A stretch of 6,319 bases of DNA from Desulfuromonadaceae bacterium GWB2_53_15 (GTDB lineage Bacteria > Desulfobacterota > Desulfuromonadia > Geobacterales > Pseudopelobacteraceae). Every line of letters begins with the position of its first letter. Position 1 is the stretch's first letter. The notes below the pieces were generated by a model. The model worked only from the letters and a program-made list of their open reading frames with translations, made no database searches and was not told the origin of the DNA. This document shows, piece by piece, positions 1-5,632 of the stretch. The stretch spans positions 1 to 6,319 of the forward strand of contig MHXL01000150.1 in NCBI GenBank assembly GCA_001824455.1, read 5' to 3'. Position numbers and translations under genes: made by a program.

Positions 1-789
1 AGGCAGGATGGCGATTAATACACCAATGAAGGGCAGTATCGAGGCGATGCCGGCGAAGATGCCGCAGAAGATCGGGTGGGGAATGCTCATGAAAAAGAGA
101 GCCAGGGACGCCATTGCACCCACGATGATGGAAACAAATACCTGGCCGCGCAGGAAGCCGCCGATACTGCTGTTGACTTCACGACCGATGCCGAGGATGA
201 TCTCCTTCCTTTTCTCGGGGATCCATGAGGCGAGGGTCTCGACGACCGTCTGTTTGTAGTACAGCATGAAGAAGACCAGGATCGGGGAAAGCAGGATGTT
301 GAAGATGTTGAAAAAGATCTGCGTGCCGAAGCCATAGGCCATCATGCCGCCCTTTTCGACAGCGGTGTCGATGTTGGCCGAGACCTTGTCCAGCAGCCAC
401 TGGATCTCCTCCGTGCCGTAGCGATCGGGAAGCCGGGTCTTCCACTCCATGGCAATCTGCTGGATCTTCTGGATGTACAGCGGCAGGTCGCGAATGAAGG
501 CGTTCCAGCTCATGGTTAGCTTTGGTACCATGAAGGTCAGGAAAAATATGGTCAGAAAACCTAGGATGATGTACAGCAGGCCCAGGGCGTAGATCCGCTT
601 CATGCCGCGTCTCTCGGCCCGAACCGCCAGCGGGTCCAGCAGATAGGCTATAACCCAGGAAAGCAGGAAGCAGGAGATGGTATGCTGCAGGGCATAACCG
701 GCTGCTGCCAGCAGCCCGAGCAGCAAGATGGCAGCAATCAATCGGCCGTGATCACTCTGGCCAGCGGTGCCATGGTGTCTATGTTCCAA
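1..789 (-). CDS. AI-2E family transporter (PerM/TqsA-like), C-terminus missing
   Basis: Multi-pass inner-membrane protein of the AI-2E/UPF0118 family. E. coli TqsA exports autoinducer-2 and other members are reported to carry ions, so the substrate here is unknown. The reading frame is open from the left edge to 789 (263 residues; the family is usually about 350, so roughly the last quarter is missing). Hydrophobic segments lie near residues 17-34, 37-51, 66-88, 152-175 and 217-263, with the typical soluble insert at 90-150. Family-like motifs are YLLDPLAVRAERRGMKR near 49-65 and a LPFIGVL stretch close to the edge. The start is TTG at 787-789: an exact AGGAGG at 795-800 sits 5 bases upstream, an in-frame TGA lies a little further upstream, and the first in-frame ATG is about 60 codons inside, past two TM segments. 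The only other option is TTG at 805-807. The N-terminus is His-rich (MEHRHHG). It follows the UPF0158 gene by 82 bases on the same strand and may share its transcript. Confidence 0.9.
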   Translation of the reverse strand, partial: MEHRHHGTAGQSDHGRLIAAILLLGLLAAAGYALQHTISCFLLSWVIAYLLDPLAVRAERRGMKRIYALGLLYIILGFLTIFFLTFMVPKLTMSWNAFIRDLPLYIQKIQQIAMEWKTRLPDRYGTEEIQWLLDKVSANIDTAVEKGGMMAYGFGTQIFFNIFNILLSPILVFFMLYYKQTVVETLASWIPEKRKEIILGIGREVNSSIGGFLRGQVFVSIIVGAMASLALFFMSIPHPIFCGIFAGIASILPFIGVLIAILP

Positions 790-794
790 AGCGC

Positions 795-800
795 CCTCCT
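795..800 (-). promoter_or_regulatory. Shine-Dalgarno AGGAGG for the TTG start of the AI-2E transporter
   Basis: An exact AGGAGG on the minus strand lies 5 bases before TTG 787-789. It decides the start, because no in-frame ATG exists before the second transmembrane segment. Confidence 0.75.
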
Positions 801-816
801 CATGCAACCTGAATGC

Positions 817-870
817 TCCAATTCCAAATCAATGCGCTATCTGCACAGCTCATCCTGATTTGAAATTGGA
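817..870 (-). repeat. 15-bp inverted repeat between the UPF0158 and AI-2E transporter genes
   Basis: The arms 817-831 and 856-870 are reverse complements except at one position, and are separated by 24 bases. In minus-strand RNA the odd position is a U-G wobble, so all 15 pairs form. In plus-strand RNA it is an A-C mismatch. The first arm begins one base after the UPF0158 stop codon, and the second ends 16 bases before the AGGAGG of the transporter gene. No T-run follows, so it is not a standard intrinsic terminator. A transcript-stabilising, attenuating or processing element between two co-oriented genes is plausible (inference). Confidence 0.6.
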
Positions 871-871
871 T

Positions 872-1327
872 TTAGACGTTTGGTGAGAACATGGAGGTCG
901 ACTCCACGGTAAACAGATTGTTCTCTTCGAGCCAGAATTTGACCCGGCTGGCGAGGAAATCGTCTTTGATCTCCAGAAGTCGTTCCTGTTCCTCAGGGAA
1001 GAATGAAAGGATGTCGTTGATTTTGCCGTAGGGTTTATGGCCGGTCAACGATCCATCCAGCAGGCGCTTGAGTTCCACATCCTCAATGGCGTCAATGAAA
1101 CCGGACATGACCTGGCGTTCAACGCTGTGGTCAAAACGTGGAATTTCAAGGAAACGCTCCTGATTGGTCTCAATCTGACGCCAAAACTCTTCGTCTTCAA
1201 GTGTTGAAGGAACAAAGAAAATCTCACCGGTCTGACGGTCAAGAAAGTACACCCGGTCGCTCTGGCCGCTGGAGAAAGCATCCAGTAACTCGTCCCAGAC
1301 TATTTTTACATTATGCTCAAGTGCCAT
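872..1327 (-). CDS. UPF0158 family protein
   Basis: A 151-residue soluble protein resembling UPF0158 (PF03682), whose biochemical role I do not know. Visible family traits are an N-terminal VKIVWDELLDAF helix, then a YFLDRQTGEIFFVP strand pair near residues 23-36 (the YLD-x-xTGE hallmark). These are followed by an FLEIPRF segment, a VMSGFIDAIED helix near 75-85, a KRLLDGSLTGHKPYGKIND stretch, and a C-terminal VKFWLEENNL helix. There is no signal peptide or membrane segment, so it is likely cytoplasmic. The ATG at 1325-1327 is chosen because GAGGA at 1332-1336 gives a good ribosome site. The frame stays open to a GTG at 1411, but that would run into the divergent phosphoesterase gene. It is divergent from the LpxH-like gene and upstream of the AI-2E transporter. 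No clear promoter was seen in the 54-base divergent gap on this strand. Confidence 0.85.
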   Translation of the reverse strand: MALEHNVKIVWDELLDAFSSGQSDRVYFLDRQTGEIFFVPSTLEDEEFWRQIETNQERFLEIPRFDHSVERQVMSGFIDAIEDVELKRLLDGSLTGHKPYGKINDILSFFPEEQERLLEIKDDFLASRVKFWLEENNLFTVESTSMFSPNV

Positions 1328-1346
1328 TCTTTCCTCTATTCTCCTG

Positions 1347-1375
1347 TTGACTTCTGCCGGGAGTGGCAGCACAAT
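1347..1375 (+). promoter_or_regulatory. Candidate sigma70-type promoter of the LpxH-like gene
   Basis: TTGACT (1347-1352) and CACAAT (1370-1375) are separated by 17 bases. The expected transcription start falls at about 1381-1382, which is the A of the gene's ATG, so the transcript would be leaderless. This matches the absence of a well-spaced Shine-Dalgarno. The -10 box has four of six consensus bases, so this is moderate evidence only. Confidence 0.4.
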
Positions 1376-1381
1376 CCCGCA

Positions 1382-2116
1382 ATGCGTACGATCTTTATTG
1401 CCGATGCCCACCTGGCTGCTCCGGCTGACCTCAATTACCGTTTGTTGCTACGCTTCCTCCGCGAGTTGGAAGGGAACGCCGAGACCCTTTTTATAATGGG
1501 TGACCTGTTCGATTTTTGGCTTGGTTTTCCATCGCAGCCATTCCGTCAGTACGATGCCGTGCTGGAAGCGTTACTGGCGTTGAAACGCAGCGGTTGCCGC
1601 CTGGTGTATTTTGAAGGTAACCATGATTTTCATCTGGGCTCCATCTTTAGCGATCGCCTGAAGGCCGAGATTCATGCAGGACCCGCCATCATGACGGTGC
1701 AGGGCCGGCAGCTTTTTTTATGTCACGGCGACCAGATCAACCGGTCCGACCACGGCTATCGTCTTTTGCGACGATTGTTGCACAACCGCCTCGTTGCCAG
1801 TGCGGTTGCCCATTTCCCGCCATCACTGGCAGTGCTGATCAAGGAACGTCTCCAACATGCCAGCCGTGCCGGTTACCAGGCCAAGATCGCACGCTGGGAT
1901 TATCGCCAGATCATCCGCTGCTTTGCTCAGTCTGCCCGGGAACAGGGCTGCCGTGGTTTGGTTACCGGCCACTTTCATCTGCCCTTTCGCGAGGAGCTGG
2001 ACGGCTCACCCTTTACCATCCTCTCCCTGGGGGACTGGATGGAGCAGTTCACCTATGGCGAGATGGTGAACGGGGAGCTGCTGTTGAAGAACTATACACC
2101 TACAAAACCATTGTAG
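1382..2116 (+). CDS. LpxH-like metallophosphoesterase (UDP-2,3-diacylglucosamine diphosphatase family)
   Basis: Calcineurin-like phosphoesterase of 244 residues, close to E. coli LpxH (about 240). LpxH hydrolyses UDP-2,3-diacylglucosamine to lipid X plus UMP at the inner membrane, a step of lipid A synthesis. The two-metal motifs appear in order: FIADAHL (5-11, Asp8 and His10), MGDLFDFWLG (39-48), GNHDFHLG (79-86), CHGD (114-117) and GHFH (196-199). A basic helical segment at about 126-175 corresponds to the LpxH cap region that binds substrate and membrane. E. coli LpxH has GNRD where this protein has GNHD, as in LpxH2-type and general phosphoesterases, so the exact substrate is not certain and I give no symbol. 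The ATG at 1382 is the first codon in frame that starts the fold; no Shine-Dalgarno is obvious. It converges with the penicillin-binding protein gene, 47 bases away. Confidence 0.85.
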   Translation: MRTIFIADAHLAAPADLNYRLLLRFLRELEGNAETLFIMGDLFDFWLGFPSQPFRQYDAVLEALLALKRSGCRLVYFEGNHDFHLGSIFSDRLKAEIHAGPAIMTVQGRQLFLCHGDQINRSDHGYRLLRRLLHNRLVASAVAHFPPSLAVLIKERLQHASRAGYQAKIARWDYRQIIRCFAQSAREQGCRGLVTGHFHLPFREELDGSPFTILSLGDWMEQFTYGEMVNGELLLKNYTPTKPL

Positions 2117-2164
2117 GGCAAATCTTTGTGATCGGCCATAAACAGGGCGAATACGAGTTTCGCC
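2099..2164. terminator. Weak paired hairpins in the convergent gap
   Basis: Two short perfect stems sit between the convergent genes. The first is 2099-2105 with 2111-2117 (7 bp, 5-base loop, covering the phosphoesterase stop). The second is 2146-2151 with 2159-2164 (6 bp, 7-base loop, touching the stop of the penicillin-binding protein). Neither is followed by a good T-run on the relevant strand. Position is the main argument for a termination role. Confidence 0.3.
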
Positions 2165-3543
2165 TACTTCCCAAAAAACTCCTGTAGAGCCTGTTCGCCC
2201 ACCTGCGATGATTTGATCTTCCATTTGTCCTGATTGATAACCAGTGCTACCAGTGCGATGCGCGGATTGCGGGCAGGCGCAAAGGCGGCAAACCATGAAT
2301 AGTGCCCCCTAGGATCGGTCCCGTTGATCGACCCGGTTTTGGCGGCGATTTCCACATCCAGGCGCGGACGGCCCTGCCGGTCGTGGAATGCCTTGCGGGA
2401 AGTCCCGCTGGTGACGGTACTGCAGAGCATTCGCGTCAGGGATGAGGCTGTTTCCGGTGAAACCAGCTGGCGAATCTCCCGGGTGGCATGGATCGTTTTG
2501 TCGCTACCTCTGGCATCGGTCACCTTTTCGGTTAGTCCAGGTGACATCATCCGGCCGCCATTGGCAATGGCGGCCATTATCAAGGCGGCGTGCAGCGGCG
2601 AAATCTTGACTTCATGGTCGAGCCCGGCCCCCATCAGCATCAGTTCGTGGGTGCTCTGAGGTTCGGCGGCTTTGCTCTGTTTGGCAGGTGTACCCGGCAG
2701 CAAAGCCTGATTGAAACCGAATTTGTGGATCGACTCCAGCACGGAGGCCTTGCCGGCGATGTCGGCGGCCACCCGCCCGTAGACCGGATTGATGGATTTA
2801 CCCATGGCATAGGTCACATCCATTCGGTTGTTCTTTCCCCTGGGGCTGGCCTCCCAATAGCGCGGGTTTTCCGAATAGGAATTCCCGCGGAATTCTATAA
2901 CTGTCTCCGGGGTTATTTTGTTGTTTTCCAGGGCAGCGGATGCGGTCACAATCTTAAAGAGCGATGCCATCGGGTAGAGGTCGAAGAAGGCGCCTTGAGC
3001 CCACTGAGGGTCAACGGAGGAGTGGGCGGTCATGGCCAGGACGCGGCCGCTGCTCGGCTCAATGGCCACAAACACGCCATAGGGTACCTGGTTAGCAGCC
3101 ATAAAGTCATGAACGCGTTTTTGCAGATCGCCCCGGATGGTGTAAAGGATGGTCTCTCCTGCGGCTGTCTGCGCGGTGAGATCTTCCCCTGTCGCAGTGG
3201 CTGAATCCAGCAGTTGGCAGGCTGCCTGAAAGCTGCTGGCGGGAGGTAGTTTAGCAGCCTCGACCAGTGCTGGAGGCGAATTCAGCTGTGACCGGAGCAC
3301 CTCTGCCATCGCCTTGGCAGCGTGAGGCGCCTTCTGGAAAACGACCAGACAAACCGGTGTCAGTCCCAGGACAATAGCCAAAAACAAAAGTAGATGTTTG
3401 AGCTGCTCACGGCGTTTGCCGGTGGGGAGGCTAAACCTGCGCGAGTCGTTTCCTCTTACAGTCATCAGTCTTCTGTTGCTGGAACTGGAGAAACCGAATC
3501 CGGAAAAGCGTTTTTTTCTGGTTAGATGTTTGAGGTCCTGCAT
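2164..3543 (-). CDS. Penicillin-binding protein, single-pass transpeptidase (class B-like)
   Basis: A D,D-transpeptidase-type protein of 459 residues that would cross-link peptidoglycan in the periplasm. Order of parts: a basic, Ser-rich cytoplasmic tail (1-50), one membrane anchor (about 51-69), an Ala/Pro-rich linker to about 135, then the transpeptidase fold (about 155-455). The active-site motifs are complete: SLFK (194-197, nucleophile Ser194), SIN (250-252) and KTG (402-404). The segment GVFVAIEPSSGRVLAM before the first motif is typical of the family. There is no glycosyltransferase domain, and the stretch before the transpeptidase is much shorter than the dimerisation domain of FtsI or PBP2 (about 570-650 residues), so the exact class is unclear. 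The start ATG 3541-3543 lies about 23 bases after the predicted transcript start, with only a weak GGA ribosome site. Met27 (3463-3465) is an alternative. It is transcribed from its own promoter, away from the small-gene block. Confidence 0.88.
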   Translation of the reverse strand: MQDLKHLTRKKRFSGFGFSSSSNRRLMTVRGNDSRRFSLPTGKRREQLKHLLLFLAIVLGLTPVCLVVFQKAPHAAKAMAEVLRSQLNSPPALVEAAKLPPASSFQAACQLLDSATATGEDLTAQTAAGETILYTIRGDLQKRVHDFMAANQVPYGVFVAIEPSSGRVLAMTAHSSVDPQWAQGAFFDLYPMASLFKIVTASAALENNKITPETVIEFRGNSYSENPRYWEASPRGKNNRMDVTYAMGKSINPVYGRVAADIAGKASVLESIHKFGFNQALLPGTPAKQSKAAEPQSTHELMLMGAGLDHEVKISPLHAALIMAAIANGGRMMSPGLTEKVTDARGSDKTIHATREIRQLVSPETASSLTRMLCSTVTSGTSRKAFHDRQGRPRLDVEIAAKTGSINGTDPRGHYSWFAAFAPARNPRIALVALVINQDKWKIKSSQVGEQALQEFFGK

Positions 3544-3572
3544 GGCAATCCGGGAAGAGTTTGATTTTTTAG

Positions 3573-3602
3573 ACTATACAGGGAAGGGGTAGCGATTGTC
3601 AA
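3573..3602 (-). promoter_or_regulatory. Sigma70-type promoter of the penicillin-binding protein gene
   Basis: On the minus strand an exact TTGACA (3597-3602) is followed, after 18 bases, by TATAGT (3573-3578, five of six consensus bases). The predicted start near 3566 leaves a leader of about 23 bases before the ATG at 3543. This is the best promoter in the window. Confidence 0.7.
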
Positions 3603-3757
3603 TGAATGAGGGATGGAGTGAGTATGCGACCAGTAACTGCCTGTTATGTGGTAATTATTTGTTAAGCGTGCTTATTGCTCTACATACAGGTTGCCTATGG
3701 CCGTTCTTGTCGCCGGATGGCAGTGGTTTCAATGGTGTATTTTTTGCGGTGGCGTGA
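3602..3757 (+). CDS. Doubtful 51-residue ORF in the intergenic segment
   Basis: An ATG-started frame of 51 codons runs from 3602 to a TGA at 3755-3757. The product (MNEGWSEYATSNC...) has four Cys in the first 31 residues and a hydrophobic middle (LLSVLIALHTG). No good ribosome site precedes it: GGGG lies about 12 bases upstream. Its start overlaps the -35 box of the divergent penicillin-binding protein promoter. No family is recognised. It is listed because it is the longest frame in an otherwise empty 300-base segment (3544-3843), which otherwise holds only the two promoter candidates. Confidence 0.15.
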   Translation: MNEGWSEYATSNCLLCGNYLLSVLIALHTGCLWPFLSPDGSGFNGVFFAVA

Positions 3758-3772
3758 TATAAAAACGGCCAC
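3749..3772 (+). promoter_or_regulatory. Candidate extended -10 promoter flanked by a short inverted repeat
   Basis: TGATATAAA (3755-3763) is an extended -10 box (TG-n-TATAAA). No good -35 is present 17 bases upstream. GTGGC (3749-3753) and GCCAC (3768-3772) flank it symmetrically and could be an operator. The predicted start at about 3770 gives a leader of roughly 74 bases to the gene at 3844. Confidence 0.4.
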
Positions 3773-3843
3773 GCGACCAAACAGAGGCTAGGCTATGCAC
3801 TCTCAAGCTGTTTTTCAAGTCATTCGAAGGCAGAGGAACTGTC

Positions 3844-4152
3844 ATGCGTTGGGATTTCTTGGAACTTATCGTGTTGTTGCTGATGACGTACTCACAGATT
3901 GAGATGGTTTCCTGCGCCTACCTGAAGCAGAAGAACAAATATGAGAGTTTTTTCTGTTTTTATACCTCATATTCAATTAAGGATTACATCGAGATTACCA
4001 GGGAGGAAAAGGGCCGGATCGGAGTCTGGTACTGGGTGTTTGTTTTCTCCGTAATCGTACTCGTTGTCGCTGTTGTCAATGTCTTGGCCTCCGAATCTGG
4101 TTTTGGAACCAATTTAAACCTGAACCAGGATGATATCTGGCCGATTCTGTAA
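3844..4152 (+). CDS. Small two-TM hypothetical membrane protein
   Basis: A 102-residue protein that I do not recognise. It has an N-terminal hydrophobic segment (about residues 6-17, LELIVLLLMTYS) and a stronger one at about 61-82 (rich in V, F, W). Between them is a 40-residue charged stretch (KQKNKYESFF, ITREEKGRIG). The tail of about 20 residues is Asn-rich and acidic. This suggests an inner-membrane protein, with the basic middle part probably cytoplasmic and both ends outside (inference). The start is supported by AGAGGA at 3832-3837, six bases before the ATG. By eye count GC is about 44%, well below hflX at about 61%, which suggests recent acquisition. It precedes the DUF3592-like gene by 72 bases on the same strand with no clear terminator, so the two may form one transcript. 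Confidence 0.65.
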   Translation: MRWDFLELIVLLLMTYSQIEMVSCAYLKQKNKYESFFCFYTSYSIKDYIEITREEKGRIGVWYWVFVFSVIVLVVAVVNVLASESGFGTNLNLNQDDIWPIL

Positions 4153-4224
4153 TTTCAGGCCCCTTTCAAGATCCCCCTGGATAGAAATTCCCGGATTTAG
4201 TAATTAAATACAAAGAAGGTAATA

Positions 4225-4671
4225 ATGATAAACACAATCTCGCGTCGGATTTATTTCATATCCTATTATATTATTTCCGTGGTCCTGGTTTTCACGCTCT
4301 TTGGGAGCATAAAATGGTTGACGTACGTGAAGCTGATGACCAACGGCACAGCAACCAATGCGATTGTCACGACAACTACCTGCTCAAACAGCATGACATT
4401 TTCGTATCGTTTCGATGTTGGGGAGAAAAGTTTTGTCGGCAGTGGGGGAGACGGTTACGGTAATCAGCCCTGCAGTTCCTTGAAGCCTGGCGATGCTGCC
4501 ATGATTTATTATCTTACATCGGACCCGCGAACGAGTATTCCCGGTGACCCGGCGGCACGGTTAATCAGTGAATTTGCCGCAATTGCATTAGTTGCTTTCT
4601 TTGTGCCGATCCTTTTGCTGCTAATATTGTTCAGCGTATTCAAACTGTGGCGCAATCAAAAAAAGGCCTAG
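4225..4671 (+). CDS. DUF3592-like two-TM membrane protein
   Basis: A 148-residue protein with a membrane segment near 11-33, an extracytoplasmic domain of about 80 residues, and a second membrane segment near 117-139 followed by a basic end (WRNQKKA). The central part matches the DUF3592 pattern: a Gly-Thr-Ala-x-x-x-A-x-V strand, then SYRFDVGEKSFVGSG (60-74), then LKPGDAAMIYYLTSDPRTS (86-104). That pattern is the 'F-x-x-G-x-x-Y/F ... G-x-x-x-x-x-Y-x-x-x-x-P' signature; the family function is unknown. Two Cys (53 and 83) lie in the outside domain and could form a disulfide (inference). The start is supported by AGAAGG at 4214-4219, five bases before ATG. GC is about 48% by eye count. It is probably co-transcribed with the 102-residue membrane protein upstream. 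Confidence 0.7.
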   Translation: MINTISRRIYFISYYIISVVLVFTLFGSIKWLTYVKLMTNGTATNAIVTTTTCSNSMTFSYRFDVGEKSFVGSGGDGYGNQPCSSLKPGDAAMIYYLTSDPRTSIPGDPAARLISEFAAIALVAFFVPILLLLILFSVFKLWRNQKKA

Positions 4672-4682
4672 TGGATTTTTTT
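4658..4682. terminator. A7/T7 inverted repeat at the end of the DUF3592-like gene
   Basis: Seven A (4658-4664) and seven T (4676-4682) face each other around GGCCTAGTGGA, which includes the stop codon at 4669-4671. Only two GC pairs are possible inside, so the stem is weak, but either strand would end in a run of seven U. It lies in the convergent gap and could help stop both transcripts. Confidence 0.25.
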
Positions 4683-4720
4683 CAACCCGCGCATTGACAT
4701 ATACCCACAACGTTATCCGC

Positions 4721-5158
4721 TTAAAATTTGATTTCAATCCCCACACCTATGGATTGGGGCGCGCTTTTGCTGTCGCCCCGCGTTGCGTCCGGGGCTATGT
4801 TGAAATATTTGTAGTCGATATTTAATGACGAATTGCCGCCCAGCAGGTAGCTGAATCCGGCCTGGCCAGCCACACCCGCCCTGATTTTTCTCGGATCGCC
4901 TGGTTTGTCTTGCGGTTGAATACTATACGCCAGACCAGTGCCTACATAGGGTTTGAAATCCTTTGCAATGCTGAAACCGTATTTTGCCGTCACACCGCCT
5001 GGCTCAGGTGCTTTGGGATCTGCTGGGGCCGGGGTCAGGCGGCCATAGTCCAGGGAAATACGATTATTGTCTTCGCCGGCATAGGAAAGGCTGCTTTCCG
5101 CCAGCAGGATGCAGGCTATGATTGCTACTAATTTTGACTTTACGCTAGAGTTTGTCAT
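4721..5158 (-). CDS. Short OmpW-like outer-membrane beta-barrel protein
   Basis: A 145-residue precursor with a clear Sec signal peptide: SVKSK, then a hydrophobic LVAIIACILLAESS core, with likely cleavage after SYA (residue 27). The mature part (about 118 residues) shows alternating strand-like segments: RISLDYGRL, GGVTAKYGFSI, KPYVGTGLAYSIQ, AGVAGQAGFSYLL, LNIDYKYFNI and GVGIEIKF. It ends in Phe, as Bam-folded outer-membrane proteins do. PYVGTGLAYS and the LNIDYKYF segment resemble OmpW-type porins, but the family precursor is about 200 residues, so this one is short. The ATG at 5156-5158 is chosen for the signal peptide. The frame is open upstream to a TTG at 5219-5221, with no ribosome site there. 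A TATAAT at 5165-5170 is so close to the ATG that a transcript from it would have almost no leader. It is divergent from the 87-residue gene. Confidence 0.72.
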   Translation of the reverse strand: MTNSSVKSKLVAIIACILLAESSLSYAGEDNNRISLDYGRLTPAPADPKAPEPGGVTAKYGFSIAKDFKPYVGTGLAYSIQPQDKPGDPRKIRAGVAGQAGFSYLLGGNSSLNIDYKYFNIAPDATRGDSKSAPQSIGVGIEIKF

Positions 5159-5212
5159 GCTTATATTATATTCACCGCCAGCGATATTTTGTAGTAAAAA
5201 GCAGCCGATACC

Positions 5213-5224
5213 AGTTTGCAAACT
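5213..5224. promoter_or_regulatory. 12-bp perfect palindrome in the divergent promoter region
   Basis: AGTTTGCAAACT is its own reverse complement. It lies between the OmpW-like gene (start 5158, -) and the 87-residue gene (start 5292, +), about 55 bases upstream of the first and 67 of the second. The position suits an operator for a dimeric regulator; which one cannot be told. Confidence 0.35.
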
Positions 5225-5291
5225 TTGATTTCAAGACGCCGAAACAGCACGGGCTTATGTCTGTGTCTTGCTGGGCACAAAGGGAACCGTC

Positions 5292-5555
5292 ATGAAGGCA
5301 GAGGTTTCATCCATAACATTCAGGATACCCTTGACCGATACCCAGCAAGCAAAGCTCGACCGGAAGTGGCCTGATGGCGACCCCTTTATTTCCTATGAAA
5401 AGATAGAGTCATTGCTGGAGCCGCTACCAGTTGAGAACCTCGACTGGTCCCACCACTCCGGCCAGTACTTATATTTTACCATCTACGGTGACGATATCGA
5501 GGGTACGCTGGCTGAAGTCATTGAAAGGCTTGAAAGAAAACTGGGCAGCACGTAG
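5292..5555 (+). CDS. Hypothetical 87-residue soluble protein
   Basis: I do not recognise this protein. It is small, acidic and without signal peptide or membrane segment. A strand-like start (SSITFRIPL) is followed by a charged helix (DTQQAKLDRKW), a PDGDPFISYEKIESLLEPLP loop-helix, an aromatic strand (QYLYFTIYGDD) and a C-terminal amphipathic helix (GTLAEVIERLERKLG). This looks like a compact alpha/beta fold. The start ATG has AAGGGA at 5280-5285, six bases upstream. A TTG at 5268 in the same frame is less likely. A strong hairpin terminator follows 23 bases after the stop, supporting a short monocistronic gene. Confidence 0.6.
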   Translation: MKAEVSSITFRIPLTDTQQAKLDRKWPDGDPFISYEKIESLLEPLPVENLDWSHHSGQYLYFTIYGDDIEGTLAEVIERLERKLGST

Positions 5556-5578
5556 TCCTGCTATTGCCAACTTCCACG

Positions 5579-5606
5579 AAGAAAGGCTGCCACGGCAGCC
5601 TTTCTT
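5579..5606. terminator. Strong intrinsic terminator, likely bidirectional
   Basis: A perfect 12-bp stem (5579-5590 with 5595-5606) closes a 4-base loop (CACG). The right arm runs into TTTCTTTT on the plus strand; on the minus strand the stem ends in TTTCTT. It sits between the convergent 87-residue gene and hflX and would serve both. Confidence 0.85.
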
Positions 5607-5632
5607 TTCGCATCTAATCCATTCCCATCAAA

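Noticed and set aside
87..445. Two minus-strand frames inside the AI-2E transporter region.
   Set aside because: They are out of frame with the 263-codon open frame, which has clear membrane segments and family motifs.
2590..3204. A 204-codon plus-strand open frame opposite the penicillin-binding protein gene.
   Set aside because: It lies wholly antisense to a gene with intact SxxK, SxN and KTG motifs; the translation has no domain pattern and no good ribosome site.
3624..3665. A 13-codon ORF with GGAG upstream in the intergenic segment.
   Set aside because: Too short to distinguish from chance and without any recognisable leader-peptide features or attenuator.
3603..3843. Possible tRNA, small RNA, CRISPR or attachment site in the intergenic segment.
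   Set aside because: No cloverleaf, no spaced direct repeats and no terminator hairpin were found; only the promoter-like sites listed.
5165..5193. TATAAT at 5165-5170 (minus strand) as the promoter of the OmpW-like gene.
   Set aside because: The -10 is exact, but the -35 at the right spacing (TACAAA) is poor and the transcript would start at the ATG; in an AT-rich patch this may be chance.
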